A DNA stretch of 64,000 nucleotides, taken from Neostapfia colusana (taxonomy: Eukaryota > Streptophyta > Magnoliopsida > Poales > Poaceae). Positions 35,901-46,910 of the stretch are shown here, piece by piece (position 1 is the first letter of the stretch; each line of letters starts with the position of its first letter). The notes under the pieces are model-generated. The model made no database searches, was not told the DNA's origin, and saw nothing but the letters and a program-made list of their open reading frames with translations. The position numbers were made by a program, and so were the translations under genes. The stretch is from contig JASWHV010000009.1 in the NCBI GenBank assembly GCA_030760725.1, positions 94,724,780 to 94,788,779 of the forward strand. The letters run 5' to 3'.

Positions 35901-36339
35901 GCGTGGGAAAAACAGAACGAGGCCGGGGTTTTTATAGACGGGGGAGGGCGGCTGGGTGGTTTAGATCGAGTTTGTGTCGCCCCCGAACGGAATTCAGCTG
36001 GAATACGCGAGAATTCCTGATCGGTTTTGATTCGGGTGAGAGAGTCCGGCGCTGGCCCGAGGTAGACGATGAACTGGTGGGCCCCACCTGTCAGTGGAAG
36101 GAAGCGGCGCGTGCGGCTGCGGGCTGGCGCGGGGCTGGTTGGGCCGGCTGGTGGGTTGCGGCCCACTGGCCGGTTTTTTTCTGTTTTCTCTTTTTCTTTT
36201 TCTATTTCTTTTCTTATTTGAGTTTAATTTGAATTCCAGTTTGAATTTGAATTTTTGCAAAACATGCAACACGTCCAAAAATTTTTAAATTCCCCTCTTA
36301 ACATGATTTAGGGTCTTAACAAAATTTTGGGGTGTTACA
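32926..36339 (-). repeat. Element G 5' LTR (3.4 kb)
   Basis: Sense start TGTAACACCCC at 36339; sense end GGGTTTGACA at 32926, one base different from the 3' LTR. TATA box at 35929-35937. Exon 2 is intact with a GC donor, but the exon 1 donor reads AT and the exon 3 acceptor reads CAA, so splicing from this LTR would be impaired. Confidence 0.96.
35929..35937 (-). promoter_or_regulatory. Element G 5' LTR TATA box
   Basis: Sense CTATAAAAA about 405 bp from the LTR start; identical in element C and the 3' LTR. Confidence 0.72.
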
Positions 36340-36344
36340 TTAGC
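36340..36344. repeat. Target-site duplication of element G, right copy
   Basis: TTAGC, matching 23686-23690. Confidence 0.96.
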
Positions 36345-36915
36345 CAAATTTTGAACCGGTCCAATCGTCCCGAGCAAGAGGTCTCTGCACGCACTTCTCA
36401 GTGCCGCCAGCCGATTTACACCTCGAGCTCTCAACCTACCCTCTGAACGACCAGCTATGCCTCAACACCCAGCTACCCGAGTTACATCGGTTTCCCGGTT
36501 CTCATATAGCAGATAGGTCTTCGGTACTGTTCTAGCTTGTTCAACAGGCCCGCACACAGCTCGGTCCTCAATCGACACAAGCGGAGCTACAGCACACAGG
36601 CCCCAAAGTCCTGCTGCCCTTAATCTCCGCTCGGTCTCATTTTTCTTGCCATGTGAATCATGTGCTATCTCTACCCGAGTCGAGTGCCTGTAGCCTATGC
36701 TCGCGAGTAGTTCCAACTACTCGACTTGTACCGAATCCTACATAATCTTACCATCGCAATAGCTAACGGGTTTTCCATCCTAGTCCCAACCCATGGTTTT
36801 CTGGGCTATGCAATTGGGTTTCCAAACAAGACTCTAATGCAAGGAATCATAATACTCAAGTAAGTGCTCAAAACAATAAAAATTTGTAAAAAGGTTAATG
36901 CAAACCGGAGCTTAC

Positions 36916-36996
36916 CTTGCTGCTCTTGGTCGTAGGCTAGCTGCTCCTCCGGAGTAACGAAGTCTAGGACTTCGGGTTCCTCCTCGACCTTAGCGA
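36916..36996 (-). other. Candidate LTR exon 2 of element F (3' LTR)
   Basis: Acceptor CATGTAG and donor CAAG|GTAAGCTCC. 81 bp with phase 1 at both ends, exactly the length seen in element H. The peptide contains PEVLDFVTPEEQLAYDQEQQ, compared with PEVLDFLLPEEDLTTDQQQQ in H. In the 5' LTR copy (48323-48403) the donor reads GAAAGG. Confidence 0.5.
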
Positions 36997-39401
36997 CTAC
37001 ATGATATAAGAAGTACATATATTAATTTAAATGCATCTGATTGAATTTAAATTTGTGAAGTCTATACTCTTACTAGACAGACCCAATGACTGTGAAACTT
37101 TGATTGTGGCTTGGTTACAACCTAAACAGAGACTTGGTCAAGTTTTAGTTGCAGCAAAGCTCATTTGAGCCCTCTACAATTAATTATGCACTTGACCTTA
37201 ATTGAAGGCTTTTAGGATGTTCTAAGGATTTTTATGAAACAAACTATGACTTTCTGACTACTAGATTCTCAGAGGATTCTAATGGAGTTGGTCTCACTTA
37301 ATTTGAAGGTTGGTAGCTAAAGATATGAGCTAAACAATTTCAGAGAAAATTCTGAAAATGTTTCTGAACATTTTCTATATTCTCTGGAACAGTTCCACTA
37401 ATCACACCATTAGGTGGATCAAATGAGCTCAAATGGATCTGAAATGTTTATGGTAGTTCAGGGATATTTTGGTGAACATCGCAGCAAAATTTCAGAATTT
37501 TTCTCCAAGGAACTCTCCAGTTAAAATTCCAAACAGTTTAAATTTTGAGGAATTAATTCTGGAGAATTAAGGATTTTCATGAAGTGAAACTTGAGTTTCT
37601 GGAAAGTGCTCAAAGAGGTGAATCCAACAAAATTTGGTTCACTCGATTTGGAGCTTTCTAGCACAAGTTATGAGGATTTGAAGTTTGAATGAAATCTGAA
37701 AATCGGGGAAAAGTTTAAACCTGCAGGTGGGCCACGGGGACACGTGTTGTGTACTGAGGCGTCGGCACACCGGGATCTACGGGGTTCCTGCGTGCCAGCA
37801 CAACAGATCCCAGCCGCACCCGATCCCAATTTGAATTTTTAAGCCGCTGACGCGTGGGCCAGCCAGCTTTGTCTTCCTCCGGACGCTCCCTCGCGCCCGC
37901 GCCGCCTCCCCTCGCTGGAGCAGACCCGCAGCTCGCCGGCTTGCCGCTGCCGGCTATCGCATGGTCTGAAACTTGCCGCCAGGGGGTTGTCGACATCGAG
38001 GAACACGTCTGTGGGGTCAGTTCGAGATGGCGGTGACCGGAAATAGCCCGGCGACGTGCGGCGGCCTCGGTTGAGGTTCGGCGCCGTCGGTCGTGGGTTC
38101 TAACCCGTCAAGACCTCGAACAATCGGTTCTACAGCATCAGTACACCTCTAGGAAGCTCGGCAAGGTTTCAAAGGTGTCCGAAGATGGCGGCAAGTTGGT
38201 CGGCACTGTGTGACCGATCGTGCCCGCCATGAACATCGTCAATCGAGCTCAAAATTCGTCACTCCTAGTCGGTTTCATGCCACAGATGCAGAAAGGAAAT
38301 TGATCGCCGGCTAGTCCAGCTCCTACGTGCAAGATTTGATAACTTAAGAAGGATCGTAGAGCGGGAATTCGAAGAATCCGTACTGGAAGCTCGGTTTAAG
38401 ACCGCCGGAGCAAAATCTGGAAATTCGTAGCGGATTCTTCACGGTTTGCTTCAAGACTTGGAGGAGAGCAAAACGGTGGTCGTGTGCTCCTGTTGTCGCT
38501 CTTGCTGACCGGTGAAAGCCCCTGTGGAACGCTGTCCACGAGCACCTGACCTTTGGCTGAGGTTAGGTCGCCGCTTTGGCGATCGTTCTCGGGCAAGGGA
38601 GGCCGGAGCTCGGGGTTCTTGCCGTCGGGGAAGTGGAGTGTGCCCTCAGGGTGCTGCCTAGCAGCTCGGTGAAGGAGGGGGCCCGATGTTTTCACGGTTT
38701 CCCGATCGAGCAGAGGGGCGGATGGCCGGGGCTCGGTGTTCACTGGGGAGAAGGAAGCGGGCGATGATCGCTTCGGTGGAGCACGTGAAGCGCCTTAATT
38801 GGATCCTGGAACCGACCCTGGGCTCGCGTGTGGAAGCGGGAAGCAGCTGGTGGCGCTGCTCCTCCTCGGTGGCGCACGAGCTGCCCTCGGTGGCGTTGAA
38901 CCGGCAGGGGCAAAGTCCACTGCTTCGATTGCAAGTCTTCAGCAGCCTATGACAGGTGGGTCCCACCCCTATTTTAACCTCTGAGATTAACTCCTTATCA
39001 CTGTTGTAAACAGTAATCCCCACAAAGCCCCTGGTGATTTGAATTATCAACCATTGAGCCATTTGAATTGACTAGAATTCAAATTGGGTTTGGTTTGGAT
39101 AAATTTCAGCACATGTTCAGTTTGGAATTCAAATAAAGTTTGAATTTTCCCCACTTAGCTCATGTCAAGATCAACTCCAAATGGAGTGAAAATTGGTGTG
39201 TGAGCTCACAAAAATGTGCTGAGTAAGAATATGTATCCCACTTTTGAATTCATGGGATAAAAACAGTTTGAATTTGAATGTAGTTTCAAACTGCCCCCTT
39301 TCTAGCTATGCCCCAAAATGACCTCACAAGGTTTTCAATTCGGGTGAAATTTGGCATGGACATTCCTAGCAATGTGTAGGAGTTTTTCATATGCCCAGCC
39401 C

Positions 39402-39411
39402 CTATATATTA
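39402..39411 (-). promoter_or_regulatory. Element F 3' LTR TATA box
   Basis: Sense TAATATATAG about 165 bp from the LTR start; same place in the 5' LTR at 50801-50810. Confidence 0.6.
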
Positions 39412-39573
39412 CATGTGGGAAATACCACTTTTGCAATATGTGAGTTTGTTCTCTAATGAGTATGTTGATGGTGGTTACTTGCTCTTCAAATGTGTTCATC
39501 AACTTTCTTCAAATGAGGTGTGTGTGTGTGGTGATGAACACTTCAAGCATGTGTCAAAACTGAGGCCCTTACA

Positions 39574-39607
39574 CCCCCCCCCCTTAAAAGAATCTCGTCC
39601 CGAGATT
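39574..39607 (-). other. Element F polypurine tract and hairpin
   Basis: Ten G in the sense strand preceded by CTTTTAA abut the 3' LTR. The inverted repeat AATCTCG-TCC-CGAGATT lies at 39591-39607. Confidence 0.85.
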
Positions 39608-39642
39608 ATAAGGTGAAAATGAGAGAGAGGACGGTGGAAAAA

Positions 39643-42600
39643 TTACCGGAGATGCGACGTGAAAAAGTCGGGGTAGTTACTGTGAAGAAATCCTTCACTC
39701 TCCCATGTCGCTTTGTCCACGGAGTGATTACTCCATAGAACCTTGTAGAACCACAACGTACGGTTGCGTGTGGTTCGGGCCTTCTCATCAATAATCTGAA
39801 CCGGTTGCTCCTGATAGGTGAGATCCTGTTGCAGTTCTTCAATGTCCTCCAGCTGAATGGTAGTAGATAGCTTGAGACACTTCCTCAGCTGGGAAATATG
39901 AAAGACGTCGTGCACACCGGTAAGTGCTTCTGGTAGTCTCAGCCGGTATGCTACCGATCCTCATCTTTCGGTAATCTGGAATGGACCGATGAATCGGGGT
40001 GCCAATTTTCCTCTCACCCCAAATCTGTTTACGCCCTTTATTGGAGACACACGTAGATATACATGATCCCCGATTTCGAATTGTAATGGGCGTCTTCTCC
40101 GGTCCGCATACTGTTTCTGTGGGGATTGGGCGGCTTTTAGGTTCGCTTGAATCAGTCGAACCTTCTCTTCCGCGTTGTTGACAAGGTCAATCCCGAAGGT
40201 AACCCTTTCGCCAGAGTCACACAAGTTCAATGGTGTGCGGCATTTTCTTCCGTATAGTGCCTCGTAGGGCGCCATCTTTATGCTGGCTTGGTAACCATTG
40301 TTGTACGAGAACTCGGCTAACGGCAAGTGATCATCCCAATTATTGCCGTGGTTGATAGCGCAAGCTCGTAGCATGTCTTCTAGGATCTGGTTTACCCGCT
40401 CGGTTTGCCCATCCGTCTGCGGGTGGTATGCTGAACTATGGATCAGCTTCGTTCCCAAGGCAGCGTGTAGCTGCTCCCAGAAACGGGACACAAATAAAGT
40501 GCCCCGATCCGATGTGATGGTACGAGGTACGCCGTACAAGCATAGGATCCGTGAGATGTACAGTTCAGCATACTTCTTGGCGTTGTAGTTGGTGTTGACC
40601 GGGATGAAATGGGCAACTTTGGTTTGCCGGTCGACGATTACCCACACAGAATCATGTTTCTGAAAATTGGTGGGTAAACTGACGATGAAGTCCATGCTCA
40701 CATCTTCCCACATCCAGGCAGGAACGCCAAGAAGTTGTAGCAGTCCCGGTTTCCGCATATGGTCTGCCTTCACCCTTCGACATGTATCACACTCGGACAC
40801 GTACTTTGCAATCTCCCGCTTCATCTGTGTCCACCAAAACTTGCTTCTGAGTTCTTGATACATTTTGTTGCTGCCTGGGTGAATAGAAAATTTTGATAAG
40901 TTGGCCTCATCAAAAAGTTTCTTCCGTAGCTCCGGGTTACGGGGTACGACGATCCGGTCCTTGAACCATAGGACGCCATCTCCGTCCTTCCGGAAACATT
41001 TCAGTTACCCACTGTCTACACGTCTCCGCAAATGCGACATGCCCTTGTCATGTTTCTGAGCTGCCGCTATCTCTTCACGTATGGTGGGGATCAAAGCTAA
41101 GTTGTAGAGAGCTCCATGTGGAATCACATGCAGTGGTGGTTCGCTCTCTTCCAATGGTGTGATGGTCAGGTTGTTGACGTGTGACTTGCGACTCAGCGCA
41201 TCTGCCACTACGTTTGCCTTGCCTGGGTGATAATGGATTTCTATTTCGTAATCCTTTATCAATTCTAACCATCTTCGCTGCCTCATGTTCAACTCCTTCT
41301 GAGTTAATATGTACTTGAGGCTCTTGTGGTCGGTATATAAATGCACAAGGATACCGAGTAGGTAGTGCCTCCACATTTTCAGTGCAAGTACCACGGCAGC
41401 GAGCTCCAAGTCATGGGTTGGATAATTTTGCTCATGGTTTCTAAGCTGTCGTGATCCATACGCGACCACTCTTCGGTCTTGCATCAGCACACATCCGAGC
41501 CCAATGCTGGATGCATCGCAGTACACATCGAACGGTTTTGTTGTGTCTGGCTGCGCCAAAACCGATGCTGATGTCAGGTGCTTGACTAAAGCCTTGAATG
41601 CTGCTTCACACGCTGGACTCCAAACATATTTGGTAGCCTTCTTCAGCAGCTCCATCATCGGCTTGGCAATCTTCGAGAAGTTCGGAATGAACCTCCGATA
41701 ATATCCTGCGAGTCCGAGGAAACTCTGTACCCCGTGAACGGTTCTCGGGGACTTCCAATTCAGCACTTGTGTGATCTTACTCGGGTCTACAGCGATACCC
41801 TCCGCTGAGATGATATGCCCGAGAAAAGGCAGTTGCGATATCCAGAACTCGCATTTGCTGAATTTCTCGTATAGCTTGTGATCCCGCAGCCGTTGCAAGA
41901 CTATACGCAGATGCTTCTTGTTATCTTCCTCCGACTTGTAATGTACCAGTATGTCATCGATGAAGACCACGACAAACTTGTCCAGCTCCGGCATGAATAC
42001 CGAGTTCATCAAGTACATGAAGTGAGCTGGAGCATTGGTGAGTCCGAAGGACATGACTAGGTACTCAGAAAGTCCGTATCTCGTCACGAAAGCCGTCTTC
42101 GGAATGTCCTCCGCCCTTATCTTAATCTGATGGTACCCGGATCTTAAGTCCATCTTGGAAAAGATCTTTGCTTCGACCAATTGATCAAACAACATGTCTA
42201 TCCGTGGAAACGGGTACTTGTTCTTGATGGTTACGGCATTTAGTGGATGATAGTCCACACAAAGCCGCAACGTCTCATCCTTCTTCTTCACGAATAATGC
42301 CAAACAGCCCCATGGCGAGGAGCTCGGCCTAATAAAACCCTTCTCCAGCAGGTCCGTTAGCTGAGTCTTCAGCTCAGCCAATTCCTTGGGCGCTATCTTG
42401 TACGGCCTTCGGGATATTGGCATGGTTCCCGGTGCAAGTTCAATCTTGAACTCCACCTCTCTATCAGGCGGCATCCCCGGTGAATCCTCCGGGAACACGT
42501 CAGGGAACTCTTGGACCACTGGAATATCTTCCAATCTGATGGTTGTGGATTGATAGACACATGGAAGGTTTCATTTCTGGACTGTCCAGAAATAAGGAAT

Positions 42601-42892
42601 GAGACTTGTGCACTTCTGAGTTCAAGTGCACAACTCGGAGGACGGTGTCTAAAACAGCGCCGTGGCGGGTTAAACACGACATCCCTAAGATGACATCGAC
42701 CTTTTGTCCCTCCAAAATTATGAGAGACGTAGGGTATACTCTACCCTCTAAGCACAATGGCGCTTTTGGGACCATCATGCTTGCTGAAATTTTCCCACCC
42801 GGTGAACAGATCACATAAGGATTATCGGTGGGTAGTATTTGCAAGCTTTATCTATCAATGAAAGCTTGGCTAATGAAGCTATGCGTGGCGCC
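39643..42892 (-). pseudogene. pol: Element F pol: protease, RT, RNase H, integrase, chromodomain (broken)
   Basis: The protease active site is destroyed: the Ser of D-S-G is a TGA at 42893-42895, with a further TAA near 42848. After a frame change near 42530, a long open stretch (42534-41005) carries RT with FIDDILVHYKS near 41940-41970, and RNase H with CDASSIGLGCVLM and HPGKANVVADALSR. A TAA lies at 41005-41007. The integrase follows (HPGSNKMYQELRSKFWW, DFIVSLP, SDRGTLFVSRFW, GQTERVNQ) to a TGA near 39961 at a Cys codon. The last part keeps the GVHDVFHISQLRKCL segment and a C-terminal chromodomain (YKVLWSNHSVDKATWE). Confidence 0.94.
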
Positions 42893-44200
42893 TCAATCAA
42901 ACAATACTATGGCGGGATGCTGGTGCAGTTGGAACATACCCGCAAGGATTGGCTCACCCTCCGGCACGTCCTCTAGGGCAAGTTGGTGGACAGTGCCAGG
43001 CCTCGGGTTCGCCCGCCGTGCATTAGTAGGGTTCCGGGGTTGATTCCTCCCCAGAAACTGTGGTGCAACTCCGCCGCCTTGCCTCTCCGGACAACTGCTG
43101 GTGATGTGTCCTGGACGACCACACTTGTAACATGTGGCCGCTGCTTGTGCGGTGCTCGGGGGACGAAAGCCCGGCATGTGTTGCTGAGGTGCATACGCAT
43201 GCGGCATCGTCCGCTGCTGCTGTTGTTGTTGTGGAGGTGGTGCTGGCAGTGCCGGCCTGAATGCCGGTGAAGAGTATGGCCGACTGCGGAACGGCATCGA
43301 CCTCTGTGGTGGCTGCCAGCGTGGACCTGATGGTGGGCGATTCACCATCCGAAGCTTCTGAGAAGGACCGCTTCCTTCTCCACTGCTTTGCGGTGCGCTT
43401 CGCTTTCTCTCCGCTGCCGCTAACTCCTTGCCGGAGTCCTCCTGGACCATCGCAGCATCAATGATGTCGTTGAGGCTGCCGCGATTGAACATCGCCAACT
43501 TGTCCTTCAGGAGCGGGTTAAGCCACTGGTAAAAGTGGTCCCGCCGCTTCTCGTCGGTATCGGCGTGATACGACGCGTAGAGCGCGAGATCGTTGAACGC
43601 CCTGGAGTATTCCAGCGCGTTCTGGCTCCCTTGCTGCAGGTGTAGGAATTCCTGCGTCTTCCTCTTCATCAGACCTGGCGGTATGTGATAGGCCCTGAAG
43701 GCCGTCCGGAACTCCGTCCAGGTCATAACTCGGTGGGTGGGCTGTGAAGCACAAAAGTATGCCTACCACGCGCTCGCGGATCCTTGGAGTTGCTGGACCG
43801 CGAACTGAGTCTTGCGCTGCTCACTTATTTGGAGCAGCCCGAACTTCATCTCTATCGCGCGGAGCCAATTGTCCACGTCAAGAGGTTCATCCGCCCTTGA
43901 GAATACCGGGGGATGAGTCGCTAGGAAGTTGGAGTAGGAGCTCTGTTGACGCTCCTCACGGTCTTGACGTCTCTCTGGGCGAGACGTATTAGCGATGAGA
44001 GTTTGCAGCAACTCCGTGTGCTGCTGATGAGAACCCGCCATTGCCGCGACGATGTCGGCCAATGTAACCGTTGGCTGTGTTTGCTGTTGCTGTTGCTGCT
44101 GTTGCTGCTGCTGTCCCGAGGAGTCCTCGGGAGGCTGTTGGGTGGTCTCTCCCCCTTGGCTGGTACCCCCAACGTCCGGGTTGGCACGAGTACGAGTCAT
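42893..44200 (-). pseudogene. gag: Element F gag with a stop in the capsid domain
   Basis: Starts at ATG 44198-44200 (MTRTRANPDVGG), one base after TTTCAG. A run of about eleven Gln at 44070-44115 is followed by LADIVAAMAGSHQQ, the capsid-like domain, and a TAG at 43763-43765 replacing the second Trp of the conserved SAWW motif. The frame then continues open to the end of gag: YASYHADTDEKRRDHFYQW, Pro/Gln-rich linker, and CCHC knuckle CYKCGRPGHITSSC at 43091-43132. Very close to element D's gag. Confidence 0.93.
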
Positions 44201-44472
44201 TCTGAAATTCAAAACAGCAGCGATTACCACATGTCATACTTAAAATTCCATATGCAACAGTAGGTATTGAAGTGACACATGAGTAATTTGCACAACATTC
44301 ACATATATTGATAAAGCGTAAACTTTATACAAGATACATTATTTCCGGGTCTCCGAGAAGTCGTGCTCATGTCGTCACTACCTATACATATGCTACTGCC
44401 TACACGACATGTTACCGGTTACAAAAGTTGAGTTACACTACTCTAGCTGCCCTACTTGGCAACTGTAACCCC
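44201..44472 (-). other. Element F spacer between orf0 and gag
   Basis: About 270 bp with no reading frame, ending TTTTGAATTTCAG before gag; a candidate intron end. Confidence 0.45.
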
Positions 44473-45417
44473 CTACTCGGAGTAGAACTCGACCTCCTGC
44501 GGGACGTCCTCCTCCGGTACCTCTGCTGGTGGCTCCGGATCTACCACCTCTCCTCCCATCTCGGGTTCTCCCATTGCCAGAAGACCCAAGACCACCGGTA
44601 TGCGCAATACCGGAGGTACGAGGTCCTGCAAAGCATGCACCTCGTCCATGGCCTGGTTGTAGTCTTCTTCCCAGCCTTGCCCTTCCTCAATAGCGCCGTC
44701 CCGCTCTTGAGTAAGGTCCTCATTCTGCTGGGTTAAAGTCTGCACCAGCTCTTGTAACGCCGCGATGTCGACACGGCTTTTCTTCTTCGCCTTCTTCAGA
44801 CGATGCAACTGATTATGCTGTTCATTCAGTCGCTTGATCGTCAGAAGGAGCACACTGCGGAGTGCGCTATGAGCACTCTCGAAATGGTCTCCAGGGCTTG
44901 TGCTCTCCTTGAGCTTTGCGGCGAGATACTCCGTATGAACAGCTTGGCTGTCCATCACGGCATTTCCCGCCCTCATCTGGAGGCTAAGGTTTGCCTCCGC
45001 AGGGCTGTACCTTGGGCAACCCGGATCGGCTGCCTCACGGTACCTTCCTTCCCACACATGATGAGCCCGTCCCTCCACCGGAACGAGCGCATATGGAGTG
45101 CCCTCCATAGCCTTCACGTGTAGTTGGCAGAAACGTGACATGGTGTCACGGGCTGCCACTTGCCACATCCCTTCCTGTTGTCTACCTCTCACCGTAACGG
45201 TGAACGGCGCCCAACCGGGTGGTGTAGGTACTGCAGGGACTTCGACATGGATTGTCCACGTCTTGTTCCCCTCCTCGCCTTCTTCCTTTGCGAAGTACTG
45301 CGGCATCTGGTTGTACCCGAAATATTGAAGCATATGCCTCAATAGTTCCGGATAGCCGCCGCGGTGAGAACAGTGGGACACCACCCACCCGTTCTCCATC
45401 TGCATATCTGCTGTCAT
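44473..45417 (-). CDS. orf0: orf0 of element F: accessory protein, coiled coil, acidic tail, possible dsRNA-binding-like fold
   Basis: An intact 314-residue frame from ATG 45415-45417 to TAG 44473-44475, between leader and gag on the element's sense strand. Residues about 25-115 contain strands TWTIHVEV and FTVTVRG, then a helix QVAARDTMSRFCQL. This order resembles the end of a double-stranded-RNA-binding domain, but I cannot confirm it. Residues about 160-265 form a long charged helix with heptad-like spacing (LNEQHNQLHRLKK, LQELVQTLTQQNEDL), followed by a Pro/Glu-rich acidic tail. It shares layout but no clear sequence with the orf0 of elements C and G. The ATG directly follows TATATTTTTACAG, a 3' splice-site consensus. 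It is open although gag and pol of the same element are broken. Confidence 0.8.
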   Translation of the reverse strand: MTADMQMENGWVVSHCSHRGGYPELLRHMLQYFGYNQMPQYFAKEEGEEGNKTWTIHVEVPAVPTPPGWAPFTVTVRGRQQEGMWQVAARDTMSRFCQLHVKAMEGTPYALVPVEGRAHHVWEGRYREAADPGCPRYSPAEANLSLQMRAGNAVMDSQAVHTEYLAAKLKESTSPGDHFESAHSALRSVLLLTIKRLNEQHNQLHRLKKAKKKSRVDIAALQELVQTLTQQNEDLTQERDGAIEEGQGWEEDYNQAMDEVHALQDLVPPVLRIPVVLGLLAMGEPEMGGEVVDPEPPAEVPEEDVPQEVEFYSE

Positions 45418-46894
45418 CTGTAAAAATATATTTTAGAAATGTCAAATATTTATTTTAACAGTAAACTATTGAGTTATAACACCAAACATGTCATTGAACT
45501 CATAAAACTTGGAAATATAGTTCAAATTTAAACAAATTTGACTGCTGATCTGCTGTCTGCATGACAGCCCTGACCAGTTTCAATTTCAACCTGATTTACG
45601 CCATGCTAAAGGCAGAACCAGTTCTGGAGCTCAACATCAAAGTTAAAGCTAACTTTAATACCTTTCCAGAAAGTATTTGCTTTCCCGAAGGTCTGTCCTG
45701 GTTCAAAAGTTATGAGAGGTCAAAGTTAACATAATTTCTGGAGAAAATTGGACAGCACCTCCCTGCTTTAGGTACTGATTTCATCCAAGAATTCCAGTTA
45801 ATTCTGCTCCCAATCTGACAAAACTTTCTGTTACAAAGTTGTAACCCATCTCATAAGCTTTTCAGAAATACCTCATTTTCTATTTTTAGAATTTTATGCA
45901 GGAAGTTATACTCAATTTACAGAGAGTCTTTGCTCTGCCCTGTTTTCTGGACAGTTTCAACTCCACTGCATTGTTCGATTGGTTAAGGGTTGAAACACCT
46001 CTGGACATCAACAGAAAAGTTGTAAAGCTCTTCCAAATATTTCCAGAAATGTATCATATGACCCTAACATTGAAAGAACTCAACCTCTAACCTCTGATTA
46101 ACTTCAGCCATGATTCAGCTGAAAACAGAGTGCTCTGTCCTTAGCAACCTATAAGTTGAAAACTTGTTAACTTTGAATATCCTGTTTAAGGGAAGGAGTT
46201 ACATCAAAGTTTTAGTGCTCTGGATTAAAACTTTCAAGCTTTACAATGAATTTGTTCATTTAGTGTGGTGTGACGTCGATGCGTCACCAAATCATGCCGG
46301 TACTACGTCCCCACAAAGAAAAACCTATACTGGACTTAGCCGGCTTCGGTAGTTCAGTGGCACTAAACGTCACTCGCACACTAATACTACACGTCTACCG
46401 TTTCGTGATTAGACTATCTGCAAATAACTCAAGCAATCGTCAGACTCGGCTGCACACCGATCCCGGTATCCATACAGTTCATACACACGGCCGTCATCAC
46501 TCGCCCGGATGTTCTCAAGCCAAACACGTCTTGAGTTACGTGTTCACGTTTCAGACCACGTGATGGGTCTCCCAAATTGCACCACACATGCCAGGGACAG
46601 ACGTTGCTCGAATACACCAAACGACATGAAGAGTCGTAGAGGGTATTAAAGCGGGTCGGGTTACCTGCCACCCGTGAGGCTCCACCCTTCAGCTTGTGCG
46701 CACTGGTGGACAGCGCTTACGTGCACCCCCCCAAGACATAAACGTCCCGAGATGCACGATTTTCCGAACATAGACAAATAGGTTAGTATGCCACTTTCTA
46801 TACACTAATAACATCCTTATACGGGCTACTAACTCGTTCCTCACTGGATTTTTTTGAAAAAGATGGCCTTTTTAGTGCGTTAAACCTCAAACGA
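45418..46894 (-). other. Element F untranslated leader
   Basis: About 1.5 kb without a supported reading frame. It shares AT-rich segments with the leaders of A and H, in which gag, not orf0, follows the leader. Confidence 0.6.
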
Positions 46895-46906
46895 GCTCTG
46901 ATACCA
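46895..46906 (-). other. Element F primer-binding site (initiator Met tRNA)
   Basis: Sense TGGTATCAGAGC, four bases from the LTR end at 46911. Confidence 0.94.
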
Positions 46907-46910
46907 ATGC

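Larger units (their letters stand above)
23691..36339 (-). mobile_element. Element G: complete Ty3/gypsy element, family 3, youngest complete insertion
   Basis: 5' LTR 32926-36339, primer site, orf0 (one stop), open gag, broken pol, polypurine tract and 3' LTR 23691-27117. It has a perfect 5-bp target duplication. The first roughly 310 bp of the two LTRs differ at about eight positions by eye, which suggests a fairly recent insertion. Its pol nevertheless has several frameshifts and stops, so it probably moved using proteins from another copy, or the indels are assembly errors. Confidence 0.97.
36345..39573 (-). repeat. Element F 3' LTR, upstream piece
   Basis: Continues F's 3' LTR up to its sense start TGTAAGGGCC at 39573. 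It holds the TATA box at 39402-39411, a GC-rich block (37700-38950), candidate exon 2 at 36916-36996 and the inverted repeat at 36704-36723. Confidence 0.95.

Noticed and set aside
38396..38743. 115-residue frame in the GC-rich part of F's LTRs
   Set aside because: It has no ATG start (GTG only), lies in a GC-rich region where frames stay open by chance, and is broken in element E.
38658..39062. 134-codon ATG-started frame in F's 3' LTR, also open in the 5' LTR (50057-50461)
   Set aside because: The two LTRs were identical at insertion, so both being open is not independent evidence. The separate copy in element E is frameshifted, and no protein family is recognised.
39608..39642. Possible envelope-like gene after pol
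   Set aside because: Only a few dozen bases separate the pol stop from the hairpin and polypurine tract in F, and the same holds for E, G and H; there is no room for an env gene.
43989..44243. Poly-Cys and poly-Leu frames near 44100
   Set aside because: Out-of-frame readings of the CAG/CAA repeat encoding the Gln run of gag.
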